Notes under the pieces: generated by a model
Seen by the model: the letters and a program-made list of their open reading frames with translations, nothing else
Told to the model about the DNA's origin: nothing
Database searches by the model: none
In this document: in pieces, positions 28,101 through 39,754 of the stretch
Layout of the letters: every line of letters begins with the position of its first letter
Position numbering within the stretch: the stretch's first letter is position 1
Position numbers and translations under genes: made by a program
Source of the DNA: Mya arenaria
Taxonomy: Eukaryota; Mollusca; Bivalvia; Myida; Myidae
Reading direction: 5' to 3'
Length of the DNA stretch: 64,000 nt
NCBI RefSeq assembly: GCF_026914265.1
Contig: NC_069136.1
Coordinates: 15,899,225-15,963,224 of the forward strand

Positions 28101-28726
28101 TTATTGCTGTAGCTCTATTGTATAATTATCAGAAAATTAATCCACATGCGTAGGGCCATGAAATTCCCATTCGTGGTTGAATATGAATGTTTTGTCAGGT
28201 ACTATGCATACAATTTGTCACTTGTTCATGTGTTCAAATATCAAACGGTTTGAAGTATATTAAAACAATAAGAACGCAGTCATGAAAAGCGTTACTTACA
28301 CACAACAACAAACTCATCAACTAGGGTTTACAGTTGCCTGATACGCCCAAAGCCAAGGCTAAGTTTATGAGTCTTAAGTAATATCTTATCTTATGTTATT
28401 GCCAAACTTTGGAAAACCGGAAAACAATTGGTACTGGTAGGTGTCTATTGATGTTCTTTGATTTCACTAAAACTCAAGAAATCATCTAATCTTAATAAAA
28501 CGGAGCAGAACATAATAAAACCTTAGTATATACAGTTTTTCGACGGAAATATAAGTTGTGTTCATCATCAAAATATTTCATAAAAAACATGTTTTAACTT
28601 TCAGGCGGAGTGACATCAAACTGTTCTTTCGCGAGGTGCCACTGCGACAGAAATTTGGTATACTGCCTCAATGCTGTCAAACATCCACCGAATCTAAAAT
28701 TGCTCAGAAACAGAAGAAGAGGATAA
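25192..28726 (+). CDS. Secreted phospholipase A2-like gene (three exons visible, 5' end not found)
   Basis: Exons are 25192-25322, 27657-27796 and 28605-28726 (TAA). Junction phases agree (2, then 1) and give about 130 residues, with the signal-peptide exon missing. A second acceptor at 25183 is possible. The enzyme family hydrolyses the sn-2 ester of phospholipids with calcium. Visible motifs in order: calcium loop GYGNYCGYRVSG, the DRCC junction exactly across intron 1, active site CCQFHDSCY (His48, Asp49, Tyr52 in usual numbering), a VTC block, then CSFARCHCDRN (Asp99) and LVYC. Cysteines matching 29/45, 44/105, 51/98, 61/91 and 84/96 are all present. Cys27 is Asn, and the C-terminus (ending RNRRRG) has no Cys, so both partners of the 27-124 bridge are lost. 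The loop's usual Gly-Gly is Arg-Val. The fold call is firm; catalytic strength is uncertain. Confidence 0.85.
26658..26898. mobile_element. Palindromic MITE in intron 1 of the phospholipase gene
   Basis: Inverted ends GGCCCCAATTTCTCGAAA and its complement bound about 240 bp with no coding capacity. A 3-bp CTG direct repeat borders the inner GCCCC...GGGGC core. Confidence 0.65.
27204..27555. mobile_element. Probable MITE with AGCCCTTAT-like ends, phospholipase intron 1
   Basis: AAGGCCCTTATTCACAAA at the left and, on the other strand at the right, AAAGCCCTTATGTCTAAG form a short inverted repeat around 350 bp of non-coding sequence. It ends about 100 bp before the active-site exon. Boundaries are approximate. 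Confidence 0.4.
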
Positions 28727-28799
28727 TCTGCAATCAACAAATCGTCCAAAGAAGTGGGAAAAATTCACACTGTTTATCGTTTTGAACAATTCCCTAAGC

Positions 28800-28815
28800 A
28801 ATAAATAGGAATAAA
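28800..28815 (+). terminator. Polyadenylation signals of the phospholipase gene
   Basis: Two AATAAA hexamers (28800-28805 and 28810-28815) lie about 75-90 bp after the stop codon. They imply a 3' UTR near 100-120 nt ending just before the satellite at 28872. Confidence 0.6.
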
Positions 28816-28871
28816 ATGTGTTGTTGTTCTTAGGTCAATGCCGCTATTATTTTTGTTTGACGGCGGTGTAT

Positions 28872-29437
28872 TCCTGGTTATAGCTTATTCTGCCGACACT
28901 CGTCGGTGACGTTTACCTGGTTATAGCTTATTCTGCCGACACTCGTCGGTGACGTTTACCTGGTTATAGCTTATTCTGCCGACACTCATCGGTGACGTTT
29001 ACCTGGTTATAGCTTATTCTGCCCACACTCGTCGGTGACGTTTACCTGGTTATAGCTTATTCTGCCCACACTCGTCGGTGACGTTTACCTGGTGGTAGAT
29101 TATTTTGACCACGCTGGTCGGTGTCGTTTTTCTGTTTATAGCTTATTCTGTCCACACTGATCGGTAACGTTTTCCTCGTTAAAGTTCATTCTGCCCACAC
29201 TGATCGGTGACGTTTACCTGGTTATAGCTTATTCTGCCCACACTGAGCGGTGACGTTTCCTGGTGGTAGATTATTTTGACCACACTGGTCGGTGACGTTT
29301 TTCTGTTTATAGCTTATTCTGTCCACACTGATCGGTAACGTTTTCCTGGTTAAAGTTCATTCTGCCCACACTGATCGGTGACGTTTTTCTGGTTAAAGTT
29401 CATTCCGTCCACACTGGTCGGTGACATTTTCCAGGCT
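28872..29437. repeat. 43-bp satellite, about 13 units (array 1)
   Basis: Units of the form CCTGGTTATAGCTTATTCTG followed by CCGACACTCGTCGGTGACG repeat every 43 bp. The first units are nearly identical and later ones diverge (CACTGATCGGTGACG, TTAAAGTTCATTC). The CGACACTCGTCG part is a small palindrome. There are no unique spacers, so it is not a CRISPR array. It continues into the repeat block at 29438. Confidence 0.9.
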
Positions 29438-31195
29438 TCTCTGTTGTTGTTTTTTTTTAAATTTATCTTAAATACTTAGTTTTGACAGATATAAAAAGAA
29501 GACTACAAAGATAAAGGTATAGGAAAGCAGGAAGGCGATAAAGAAAAGAATATTGGGCGAAAAGGAAATAAAGGTATCCGCAGCATGTGCTGTCTTGGTA
29601 GAAGCTGTAGAATAAAGAATAGTGTGACACAACCTAAAATGACGACTGAACGGTGCATATTTCAGACTGCATATGACCAATCCACAAAGTCTATAGCCAA
29701 ATGTATGCTGAACTTTCTCAGTTTTCAGCAGCCACTTCTCCTCAGGTTATCGTTGTTTTTAAATCTTAAATGATTTAATTGATTAATAGTAACTTTTGGA
29801 TAAATATGGACTAATCAACAACCATTAACTTTGAAAACAATAATAATAACCAGTTGCATTGAATTGCAGCTAGGTTACGAATTGATCAGTGTTATTTGAG
29901 TGGACAATGAATCTTGCTATTATCTCGCATCGTTCTGTTCTTTGCAACGTCCGCCACAGAATCATTCCACGATGGGTATATTTTAACTGAAACCTGATTT
30001 AGTTTCAGGTCAAAATGGGAAAAGTAAGGAGGTCGATCGTAGATACGCCAGATATAGGATATACACCTTAAGTATTTATCCCGTAGCCCATCGCGAGTAG
30101 CATTACTGTATACATTAATTGAGGGATGATGGCCCGCTTCTGAGATCACCTGCCGTGCGGCGTCACATGCCCGATTCGAAGATCACGTGTCAACACACCG
30201 GGTCGTGGAGCGGTTGTCATTGGTTAGGTCCCCGCTTACACACTCCAGATGTGAGATGCGTTTGTCAACGTTTCCGGTGTGTGAGCTGCGCCGCGGTGCG
30301 ACTCGGGATCAGACGATCGTCAAGCCCCTGCCAATGCATAACGTAAGACCACTCGAGTATACATATTATTTGACTACCATCCGGACCTCGCATACCTGTG
30401 AGATAAACGTATCTTTATATAGTTACATGTTCACTGTTATGCATTAAAAACTGTGCGATATTTACATATTAGGCATATAAAAGCTCTTGAGTAAGAGTAT
30501 AAAATGAATGCGTGCTTTGTTACAATATAACCAGTTCGCATCGTAGCCATTTACTATAATGTGATGTAACATGATATAACTAAAAGAGTTTAAATAAATG
30601 AATATTACTAAAAAAACGACTTTCATGTTTAAGTTAACGCTCCAGGTTATAAACGGCTACAAAAAAAAGAATGCCTGCTTATCTAACAAAACATGACGTG
30701 TAAGAAAAGGGAATTAATACAACGATACTAATAAGAAAGCGTTATCAAGAGTAACCCCCTAACACTTATTATTTCTATATAACCGTGGAATTTCATGAAA
30801 CTGATATACTTATTTGTACTTAATTTTTTAAGGATCAATGAACATCTAAAGGCTTTCTTCTAAAATGTCATCAATTTGATAAATCGTTATTTTTAAAGCG
30901 TTTATTTTTCTAAAACTATTGTATTTATCGATCCTCAAGCCAACGTTGAAAAATATAACATACAAGTACATTTAACTAAAAAAGTAGGGTTTGTTGAAAT
31001 TAATCAAAGATGTACTTTTATTAAGAAGTTGACAACTTATCAGGGATACAGTATTTCGAATAATATTTCGGTAGCATGAATAATTTATTGATATTGAGCA
31101 TAATACGATAGTAAAATGCTAGTAGTTACAATTCAAGTTAAACGATCATTTAAACGATTGGTCAAATTAGTGTGAGTAAAACCGTTGCGCAAGCT
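29438..31195. repeat. Dispersed repeat, copy 1 (direct duplicate of 37232-38935)
   Basis: The sequence from the satellite through about 31195 is repeated in the same orientation at 37232-38935 with high identity. Copy 1 has about 130 bp (near 30000-30130) missing from copy 2. ORFs inside are short and shared only because the DNA is duplicated. Parts of it (AGGAGGTCGAT, ACATCCGGACCTCGCAT-like blocks) recur at 33.4-34.4, 41.3-42.1 and 60.7-61.4 kb. The transposon class is not identified. Confidence 0.7.
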
Positions 31196-31539
31196 AACCC
31201 GGTACAGTAACGTAACTTTTAAACATGCATATTTATTAAAACGAGATTTGTCTCTAAACCTTAAAGATGTTCCTCCTTTTGTGGAGCGCTGTGAGTCCCT
31301 AAATGAATGTCTGCAAAGTCGTACACATTGTGACCGTGAAGGGTCATAGTTGAATGTTTGTCTGCTCTTCAGGCTTGTCCATGCAGATTCCATTGTATGA
31401 TATATGTAGCGAAATAGTGACGGCGAATTTCGACACCATTTATACTTTTGTATAACATTGATATGACATTTCTGTAACAAAAAAAGTTTAAGGTTATTCC
31501 ATTTGTAATATAGTTTCATTCAAATCTGAGCGTAGTTTT

Positions 31540-32390
31540 TTTTTCGAAAACGAGGTAAACCTCGTTTACACCGAACAACCTTGCGCGAGGCCTATGATGA
31601 ACCTACTTTTCAAGGCAGTCATGGTAGATGCTTTTTCGTCAACATCAGTTACACATAAATTTAACCATTTCGCTGGAACTCTTTTGTGAGTATTGAAAAA
31701 AGTAGTTCCATATGGGTACTTTTTCATCGGTGCCCGTAGACAAGATTATAAGTATCTTTTATGGCCGGTCGTTTAAGAGATATACTTTCACCCCGTCCCG
31801 AGCGTAGGGCAAACAAGGTTTACCAATTTACCGCAGAACACCCCGCGCGAGAATTGTTATTAGCCTATCTTACCCGAGACGCCACGGTAGATGCTTTTTC
31901 TCATAAATTAGTGAAACTAAATACAATTTTAATATTTAGTTTTTGCTGGATCTCTTTTGTGTGTAGTGTAAATAATTCGCGAATAGATATGTGATAATTT
32001 ATACTTGTCATGGATTTGCACACTTACAAAATATGCAAATACTAAAAACGTTAATTAAATAGTTCTGAGAGTGCAGCATAATATCTTGAATGCAGAGTGA
32101 AACTTAAAGTTCCAAATTATTTGTTTTGATTTTAAATATTGCCACAATACAATGTTTCCATGGTGCTACAGACGAGAGTTTTCAACAAGTGAGGTAATTG
32201 CGTTATGACAATAAAAAGTACTTCTTTAACTTTGCCCATGGTCAAGATTATAAGTATCTTCCATGGCCGAGAGTGTAAGATAGGTTCATTCCGACCCGAG
32301 CGTAGGGTGTTTTGCGGAAACGAGGTTTCGCAAAACACCCTGCGCGAGGGTCGGGATGAAACTATCTTACACGAGCGGCTATGTTAAATG
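31540..32390. mobile_element. Foldback (hairpin) elements, several related units
   Basis: Three units end in GGTAGATGCTTTTTC or a close variant (near 31622, 31884 and 32385). The last is a long hairpin centred near 32322: its arms at 32261-32320 and 32325-32384 pair over some 50-60 bp with few mismatches (GTGTAAGATAG...CTATCTTACAC outside, GGGTGTTTTGCG...CGCAAAACACCC inside). The unit at 31735-31905 has the same outline but is decayed. No protein is encoded. Related fragments continue to about 32920. Confidence 0.6.
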
Positions 32391-33349
32391 CTTTTTCTCC
32401 CACCTCAGTTAAACAAAATTAAGTAAAAATGTATTTTTTTTGCTGGAACTCTTTTGTGCTTTGTGAAAATAATTGCGTATGGATATGTAATAGCACGCGG
32501 TTATCATGGATATGCGCGCAGTGATTCGGGTTATGTTAACAGTCTATTCGATCTTGAAATAGTTTCGAGGAGAGTGACGCATTATTTCTTGAAATATGCA
32601 TGAAAACTGTTTTATAGTGACATTTGAAGCGAGAAATAATTAATTAGCGTTCTAAATATTGCCACAAGACAAGGTTTCCATGATGCCACAGACGACAGTC
32701 TTCAACAAGGGAGGTAATTATAATGTGACGACCGTTAAAAAGGAGTTCCATACGGGCATTTTATCTCCGCCCGTGGGCAAGATAAGAATATCTAGCATGG
32801 TTAAATTATTGGATCTACTTATCTGAGGTGGGAGAAAAGGATTTCCAGCACGGCCAAACATTTCGATCTACTTATCTGGGGTAGGAAAAAGGATTTCTTG
32901 CATGGCCAAACATTTGGATCTCTTATCGAACTCTTAAACATTATTTAAAGCATGTTACAAACGCAAATACGTGTGAATTAGCTTCCCCGAAAAACTCATG
33001 GTGGCATAATAAAGTTGTATATACATGCATAATAGAAATGACTTTTAGATGTTTCATTGCCAAATAAACTTCGTTTGAAAAGCAAACATGATGACCATGC
33101 TTGTAATGCCGTTCCCCATTGCCACTAATGGACAATTTAAATAAAAACATTACAAAGATCTTTTCTCGTATTTCATGTTCAAGCTGATACCATATTGCAG
33201 CTCCAACCCTGTGGCACATAGTCTCCATTTACAATGGTTGCTATCTCCATCAATTGTCTTTTGCAGTAGCTTTGGAGCCATTCACTTTGTAATGAAGGAT
33301 CGTGCAATAAAATTCATATTAATCTAAAATTTATACAATGATTGAACTC

Positions 33350-34440
33350 CAATTGTATGATTCACAGGTAGTAGACTGCGTAGAGAAAGGGAAAACAAAT
33401 GAGATACGATGTATAGAAAAGGGCAGAACGCTCAAGTGCGTGACAAACAAAGGGATTATCAGGAGCAAGTCATAGTAGAAGCTATATAATAAGGTAAAGC
33501 GGTTATCTGACACAAGCGATCATTTATAACTTGCAGAAGAATATCAAAGGACTTTACTTGATCAATTCTCAGCAGCCAACTTACTAAATCTCTCATATGG
33601 GCATTTATGCTAATTTGCAAATCTAAATAATTTGGTCATTGAATAGTTATGATTGGATACATATTGACCAATCAATGATCATTTTGATAAACTTTGACCA
33701 AGCAAAATAAATAATAAAAACAACTGAATTGGCTATAGTAAAGTAACCAATTGATAGGTAATATCTAGTTGGCAATGCATCGTGATATTATTCCGCATCA
33801 CTCTGTGCCACTGGTGTCAGTATATGAGCGCACAAAACCACTATGAACGTGGGAACGTTTCACATCAATCATAAATTAGTTTCAGTGCAAAATGCTAAAA
33901 AGAAGGAGGTCGATAGTCGATATGCCAGGCGTAGGAAATACACCTTAAGTATATATCCTGTAGCCCACCGCAAGGTAATTTCCCGTAACGTTTTTTGATC
34001 GTGCATACCAGTAATACTGGCAGTATACGGTTTTTGCTTGTGTATACATATAACCTGACATACATCCGGACCTCGCATTCTTGAACGATAAACGTATCTT
34101 TATATACCAGCATGAACACCGTCGTTAATTGTACAACTTGCGACATTTACATATAAGGATAATCAAAATTCCTCAGTGTCTTAAATTAATGCGTCCTTTA
34201 TATTAACATAAATAGGTTGCATCATACCCATTTATAATAACGTAATATATCATGTTATAAGTACATTTTTAAAATAATGGTATAGTTAAAAAATGGTCAA
34301 ATATTAAAATAAAATTGCAGGCTTTTATGGTTAACAAAATTCTTCCTTGTTTGTCAAAAATGTAATGAAAAGGGAATTTATACGACCACACAGATAAGAA
34401 AGGGATGTCAAGAGTAATCCAACTTACACTTTTGCAATCG
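33350..34440. repeat. Dispersed repeat, diverged copy
   Basis: Shares blocks with the repeat at 29.5-30.6 kb and with the 41.3-42.1 and 60.7-61.4 kb copies: TGTGCCACTGGTGTCA, AACGTTTCACATCAA, AGGAGGTCGAT and CATCCGGACCTCGCAT. Boundaries are approximate. Confidence 0.55.
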
Positions 34441-35516
34441 TTTTTGCCGAGGTGGTGATCGCGCGTCAACACAACGGTTAGACACTCCAGATGTTAGATC
34501 ACGGTGCATATCCATATCGGTACCCTCTTTGCGAAATCTACTAAAACGGTACCCTCTTTGCACAAGCCCCGGTCATTCTCTGCTGAAAACAAATCGGGGA
34601 TGGATAAGAAGCCATCAAATTCTCCTGCAACTGGTGAAAGGAGGTAGGTAATGTGCTAAAGGAGTAAACTACGGAACACTAGAATGTTATAGCTATGTCT
34701 TTTTTTGTAATGTGCCCATTTTTCAGTTACTGCAACTCCAGAATAAGCTAAACAATATCGATATGTCTTGCCTCGCCCACCGCCTTTGCATTTTCTGCGG
34801 GCTTAAATGAACCACGGGTTTGGTTATGTACACCCCATACATATGACATGTATTCATTTATATAACATATTCATACAGATGGCAATTAATAATCTTAAAT
34901 ATGTGGTAAATTCATAAAAAAACCTACTTTCGGTTTTGCAGCGGCACGGGATACCTCTTTGCTATTGATTTTTTTTAGCACAGGTACCCTCGTAGCACTG
35001 TATCGAGTAAAGTAATTAATATGTTTTTACTTTGTTAGCGTATTTTTGCGTTGATCGTTTAATATGTGACAGAGAAGGCCTATATATAAAGGATCCAAAA
35101 TTAAAAAAGTAAAACATTCTCCATTGTTTATCCTCAGATTTGTTTTCAATGTTTAGTTAAATAAACAGACCTGAAATAGCATGTTCTAGCAATTTTATCT
35201 CAAAATAGGGTTGTTTCTTTTTGAATCTGCACTTTCTATCATTTGTTTATATAGACCTACCATTTTATCTTTGCCTGATACGATTAATTTTAGTTTCATA
35301 TAGCAATGAAGATAAAATCCAAATCATTTGATCCTGATCCATATTTTTTCCTAGTGAACACGGGGCCTGGGTTAAACAACCGACCTTCGTAAGCTAGCTT
35401 ACTAACATGAAAATATTCGCTCCCCTCGTGAATCGAACCGACAGCGTTAAGCTCCTACAAATAATACCACCAAATCAAAATGCTGCAACATTAAGTATAA
35501 CATTAATAACAATTTA

Positions 35517-35805
35517 TGCACCAGTAGTTGTAACCACGCCCCCAGGTCCGGGGAATAGCGGGGACTTTGACTTTCGGTCCAACCAAGCCCGGGCAAAGTC
35601 TCCGCCCTGAGGTGGTAAAACCCCCGCCAAATGCCCCCGCACCCAAGGGACCATAGATAAGGCCAACATCCCGCTAAATTTGACGTGAAGACAAAACCAC
35701 CGCAGTCACCCGGCACTACGGGGCTACCTGAAAAGTAAAAACACGGCCCTTTCTCCCGGCTATCCCCAGAATTAGGGGGGGGCGTGTTTACAACTGACTG
35801 GTGCA
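35517..35805. mobile_element. Harbinger-like MITE, full copy (289 bp)
   Basis: Inverted ends TGCACCAGT...ACTGGTGCA are bordered by TTA on both sides (35514-35516 and 35806-35808). The interior is GC-rich and has C and G runs near the ends. Copies lie at 48800-49115 (full) and at 44819 and 48165 (left halves). A 3-bp TWA target is typical of PIF/Harbinger elements. No coding capacity. Confidence 0.7.
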
Positions 35806-35990
35806 TTATATCTTGGTATCTTGTCATCGAATCGTCATCGTTGTCATACTATGCCAGCTTTTTCTCCGGCTTTCGCATTGTAATGCTGTCCTGTTGCATT
35901 GTGTTACCACGACAACACAATACCATGACGACCCACATGGAGCACCGTAGTTATCGGAAATATTTTGTACTAAGTATTTTCTTGTTTCAG

Positions 35991-36962
35991 ATATACGAGT
36001 TAATCATACAAGAGCGCCAGATACAAAGGAACAGTTTTTGGAAATGGTTTGTTTGCTTAAGTATAGAGCGCATTTTAACATAGATAAAATCGAATCACAC
36101 ATTTAAGCGCATTTATTTTACGTAACAGAGAATGTATTTTCAAATAAGTGTGGGGGAAAATTATTTCCTTTAAATTGGATAAATTTTCTTCGGATACAGT
36201 GGTGCTTTGAAAGGGTATACACGATTAAAAACGTTTTATATCGTATTGGTATCAAGTATGCAGAACTACCTTAATATCAGGCAAAACGGTCATCCTAGTA
36301 GCAGGACTTAACTGCTATTGCTATCTATGGTTCAACATCTGCGGATTCAAGCCATTGGCTGAAAACGAAACTGACCACAATAATAATTTAGCTTTCCTGA
36401 CGTACAAGATGTAATTTTATCCCAGGTGGTAGCTGAATCTGCAGTTGTAGCAGACGAAGTGCATGAAGAAGAGAGTGTAAATGCAAACGAAACAGGTATT
36501 TGTTTAGTGCTCACGAAATAAAGTTAAAATAAAGTGCAGGATGAAGGAATAGTAAATAGAATCGAAGAGAGTGTTTTTGAAGAACTCGGGGAAGAAAGTG
36601 TTGACAATGTTATTGAAGTACATGAGGAAGAAACTGTTGACAGATTTGAAGCGGTTGCTTTTGAAGTGCAAGAGGAAAAACGTGATGAAAGAGACGAGAC
36701 TTCCAGTCAGGTTGTAAGACCCACAGTTACGGAGATAACGGAAATAGGAGAAGTAACTGTGACCACAAATCAAAAACCTTTTGAGTGTACAATGTGCGAA
36801 AAAAGATATACTCTTAAAGCAAGTCTGAAAAGACACATGAATATTCATAACAATGAAGGATCAAACTGCTCTGTGTGTGGAAAAACTTATTACATACAAT
36901 CCGCTTTAAACCAACACGAAAAATCTCATGCTGATGCACGTTCTGTCCACACTGATCGGTGA
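35991..36962 (+). CDS. C2H2 zinc-finger protein, 3' exons (5' end missing)
   Basis: Exons are 35991-36046 (acceptor CTTGTTTCAG), 36426-36495 (acceptor ATCCCAG, donor GTATTT) and 36535-36962. Phases 0 and 1 agree and yield about 183 residues of an acidic Glu/Val-rich linker (EEE, VHEEE repeats) followed by two C2H2 fingers: FECTMCEKRYTLKASLKRHM with His spacing H-x3-H, then CSVCGKTYYIQSALNQHEKSH. Such fingers bind DNA, so a nuclear regulator is likely. The reading frame leaves the second finger and ends, seven residues on, inside the 43-bp satellite (ARSVHTDR). The true C-terminus, perhaps with more fingers, seems replaced by repeat. The acceptor of the last exon lacks a good pyrimidine tract. 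An upstream phase-1 exon was not found. Confidence 0.6.
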
Positions 36963-37231
36963 CGCTTTCCTGGTTAAAGTTCATTCTGCCCACACTGATC
37001 GGTGACGCTTTCCTGGTTATAGTTCGTTCTGTCCACACTGATCGGTGACGCTTTCCTGGTTAAAGTTCATTCTGCCCACACTGATCGGTGACGCTTTCCT
37101 GGTTATAGTTCGTTCTGTCCACACTGATCGGTGACGCTTTCCTGGTTAAAGTTCATTCTGCCCACACTGATCGGTGACGTTTTTCTGGTTAAAGTTCATT
37201 CCGTCCACACTGGTCGGTGACATTTTCCTGG
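36938..37231. repeat. 43-bp satellite, about 7 units (array 2)
   Basis: Same family as 28872-29437. Here units alternate between TTCATTCTGCCCACACTG and TTCGTTCTGTCCACACTG types, giving an 86-bp higher-order period. The first unit forms the end of the zinc-finger reading frame. Confidence 0.9.
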
Positions 37232-38935
37232 CTTCTCTGTTGTTGTTTTTTTTTTAATTTATCTTAAATACTTAGTTTTGACAGATATAAAAATAAGACT
37301 ACAAAGATAAAGGTATAGGAAAGCAGGAAGGCGATATAGAAAAAAAAATTGGGCGAAAAGGAAATAAAGGTATCCGCAGCATGTGCTGTCTTGGTAGAAG
37401 CTGTAGAATAAAGAATAGCGTGACAAAACCTAAAATGACGACTGAACGGTGCATATTTCAGACTGGATATGACCAATCCACAAAGTCTATAGCCAAATGT
37501 ATGCTCAACTTTCTCAGTTTTCAGCAGCCACTTCTCCTCAGGTTATCGTTGTTTTTAAATCTTAAATGATTTAATTGATTAATAGTAACTTTTGGATAAA
37601 TATGGACTAATCAACAACCATTAACTTTGAAAACAATAATAATAACCAGTTGCATTGAATTGCAGATAGGTTACGAATTGATCAGTGTTATTTAAGTGGA
37701 CAATGAACCTTGCTATTATCTCGCATCGTTCTGTTCTTTGCAACGTCCGCCACAGATTCATTCCACGATGGGTATGTTTCAATTAAAACCTGATTTAGTT
37801 TGGCCCGCTTCTGAGATCACCTGTCGTGCGGCGTCACATGCCCGATTCGAAGATCACGGGTCAACACACCGGGGTGTGGAGCGGTTGTCATTGGTTAGGT
37901 CCCCGCTTACACACTCACAGATGTGAGATGCGTTTGTCAACGCTTCTGGTGTGTGAGCTGCGTCGCGGTGCGACTCGGGATCAGACGATCGTCAAGCCCC
38001 TGCCAATGCATAACGTAAGACCACTCGAGTATACATATTATTTGACTACCATCCGGACCTCGCATACCTGTGAGATAAACGTATCTTTATATAGTTACAT
38101 GTTCACTGTTATGCATTAAAAACTGTGCGATATTTACATATTAGGCATCTTGAGTAAGAGTATAAAATGAATGCGTGCTTTGTTACAATACAACCAGTTC
38201 GCATCGTAGCCATTTACTATAATGTGATATAACATGATATAACTAAAAGAGTTTAAATAAATGAATATTACTAAAAAAAAAGACTTTCATGTTTAAGTTA
38301 AGCTTTCAGGTTATAAACGGGTACAAAAAAAGAATGCCTGCTTATCTAACAAAACATGACGTTTAAGAAAAGGGAATTAATACAACGATACTAATAAGAA
38401 AGAGTTATCAAGAGTAACCCTCTTACACTTATTATTTCTATATAACCGTGGAATTTCATGAAACTGATATACTTATATTTATTTATTCTTTATAGATTAT
38501 CAATGAACATCTAAAGGCTTTCTTCTAAAATGTCATCAATTTGATAAATCGTTATTTTTAAAGCGTTTATTTTTCAGAAACTGTTGTTTTTATCGAACCT
38601 TAAGCCAACGTTGAAATTTTTTACATACAAGTACATTTAACTAAAAAAGAATGGTTTGTTGAAATTAATCAAAGATGAACTTTTATTAAGCGGGTTTTTG
38701 AATAAGCTGACAAGTTATCAGGAACACAGTATTTCGAATAGAGCATGAATATTTTATTCATATTGAGCATATTTATCAGGAACACAGTTATTCGAATAAC
38801 TTTTCGGTACCATGAATATTTTATTCATATTCAGCATATACAATATTGAAATGCTAGTAATTACAATTCAAGTTAAACGATCCTTCAAACGATCGGTCAA
38901 ATAAGTTAGAGTACAGACGTCGCGCAAGCGGAAAA
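37232..38935. repeat. Dispersed repeat, copy 2 (direct duplicate of 29438-31195)
   Basis: Near-identical to copy 1 apart from an internal deletion of about 130 bp near 37800 and small indels. Homology fades at GCGCAAGC (31195 and 38935). Confidence 0.7.
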
Positions 38936-39754
38936 AAGTACAATGGTTGCCGAAGATGCATTCGGTTCAATGGCCGCCTAATGTTTATTACATACATGCT
39001 AGCACTCATTGTGTAACGATAATTTTTCTGTAATAAGTTTTTTTCTTGTTTCCCAATCGCCGCAAAGGGGACCAACTTATCGCTCATAATCAAATTAAAT
39101 ACTATTTGTAGTTCACCTGTCTAATAAATAAGCTACATAACATTGTAATAAGGAGATTGTAGAAAATGTTATTGATGATAAGCATTCTCCTTTGCTGTCC
39201 AAACACGAAAAAGGTTATCGGGAGCGTGTGCTTAGTTCGTGGGTAAATAAACAAAACACACCAAGAAATGTACAGTTTCATACTTGTTTATATCTTATTT
39301 TTCAACCATCACATATCTTATTTTAGTTAACTTTTTTATATAATTTTTTTGTAAAAACAGCTGAAGAAAAGGACAGTGTGTACACTGTGAATGGGGAAAT
39401 GCAAACCTGGTGCCGCAGTGTATTTTACAACCAAAACTATTCTCATGATATCACACTGCAAATGAGATACGCTTGAACAATACCAAAGGTTCGCTTTACT
39501 TTATCATTTCACAGACATACAGACAGACAGAGTAGTTTATAGTCGTAAACATGTAAATAACCGTTTCTTGACAAAACATGATATGTCAAACAATAATTGT
39601 TATGGTCACAATGATACATGGCAAAATAAGAACGAAAAGAGAAAAAACACACAGATAAAACACAATATTGCTTATTATTTTATACAAATGCTTAATATAT
39701 GCAATACCAGGATAATTGGGATTTGGGAGGCTAATGTCATATATTTTTATATAG

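Noticed and set aside
28872..29437. Regular repeats resembling a CRISPR array
   Set aside because: Units are head-to-tail with no unique spacers, in a eukaryotic context; this is a satellite.
29468..30447. Several 60-90 codon ORFs on both strands, repeated near 37264-38119
   Set aside because: Conserved only because the DNA is a recent duplicate; no domain, no splice logic, and the frames differ by stops in the diverged copies.
31133..31519. 128-codon minus-strand ORF
   Set aside because: Begins in the end of the dispersed repeat, has no domain and atypical composition; the matching region at 38.9 kb does not keep the frame.
31761..31994. ORF starting MAGRLRDILSPRPERRANK
   Set aside because: Overlaps a decayed foldback unit; the residues come from its GC-rich stem.
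35447..35827. 126-codon minus-strand ORF
   Set aside because: Lies almost wholly inside the Harbinger-like MITE; its GC-rich interior lowers stop frequency.
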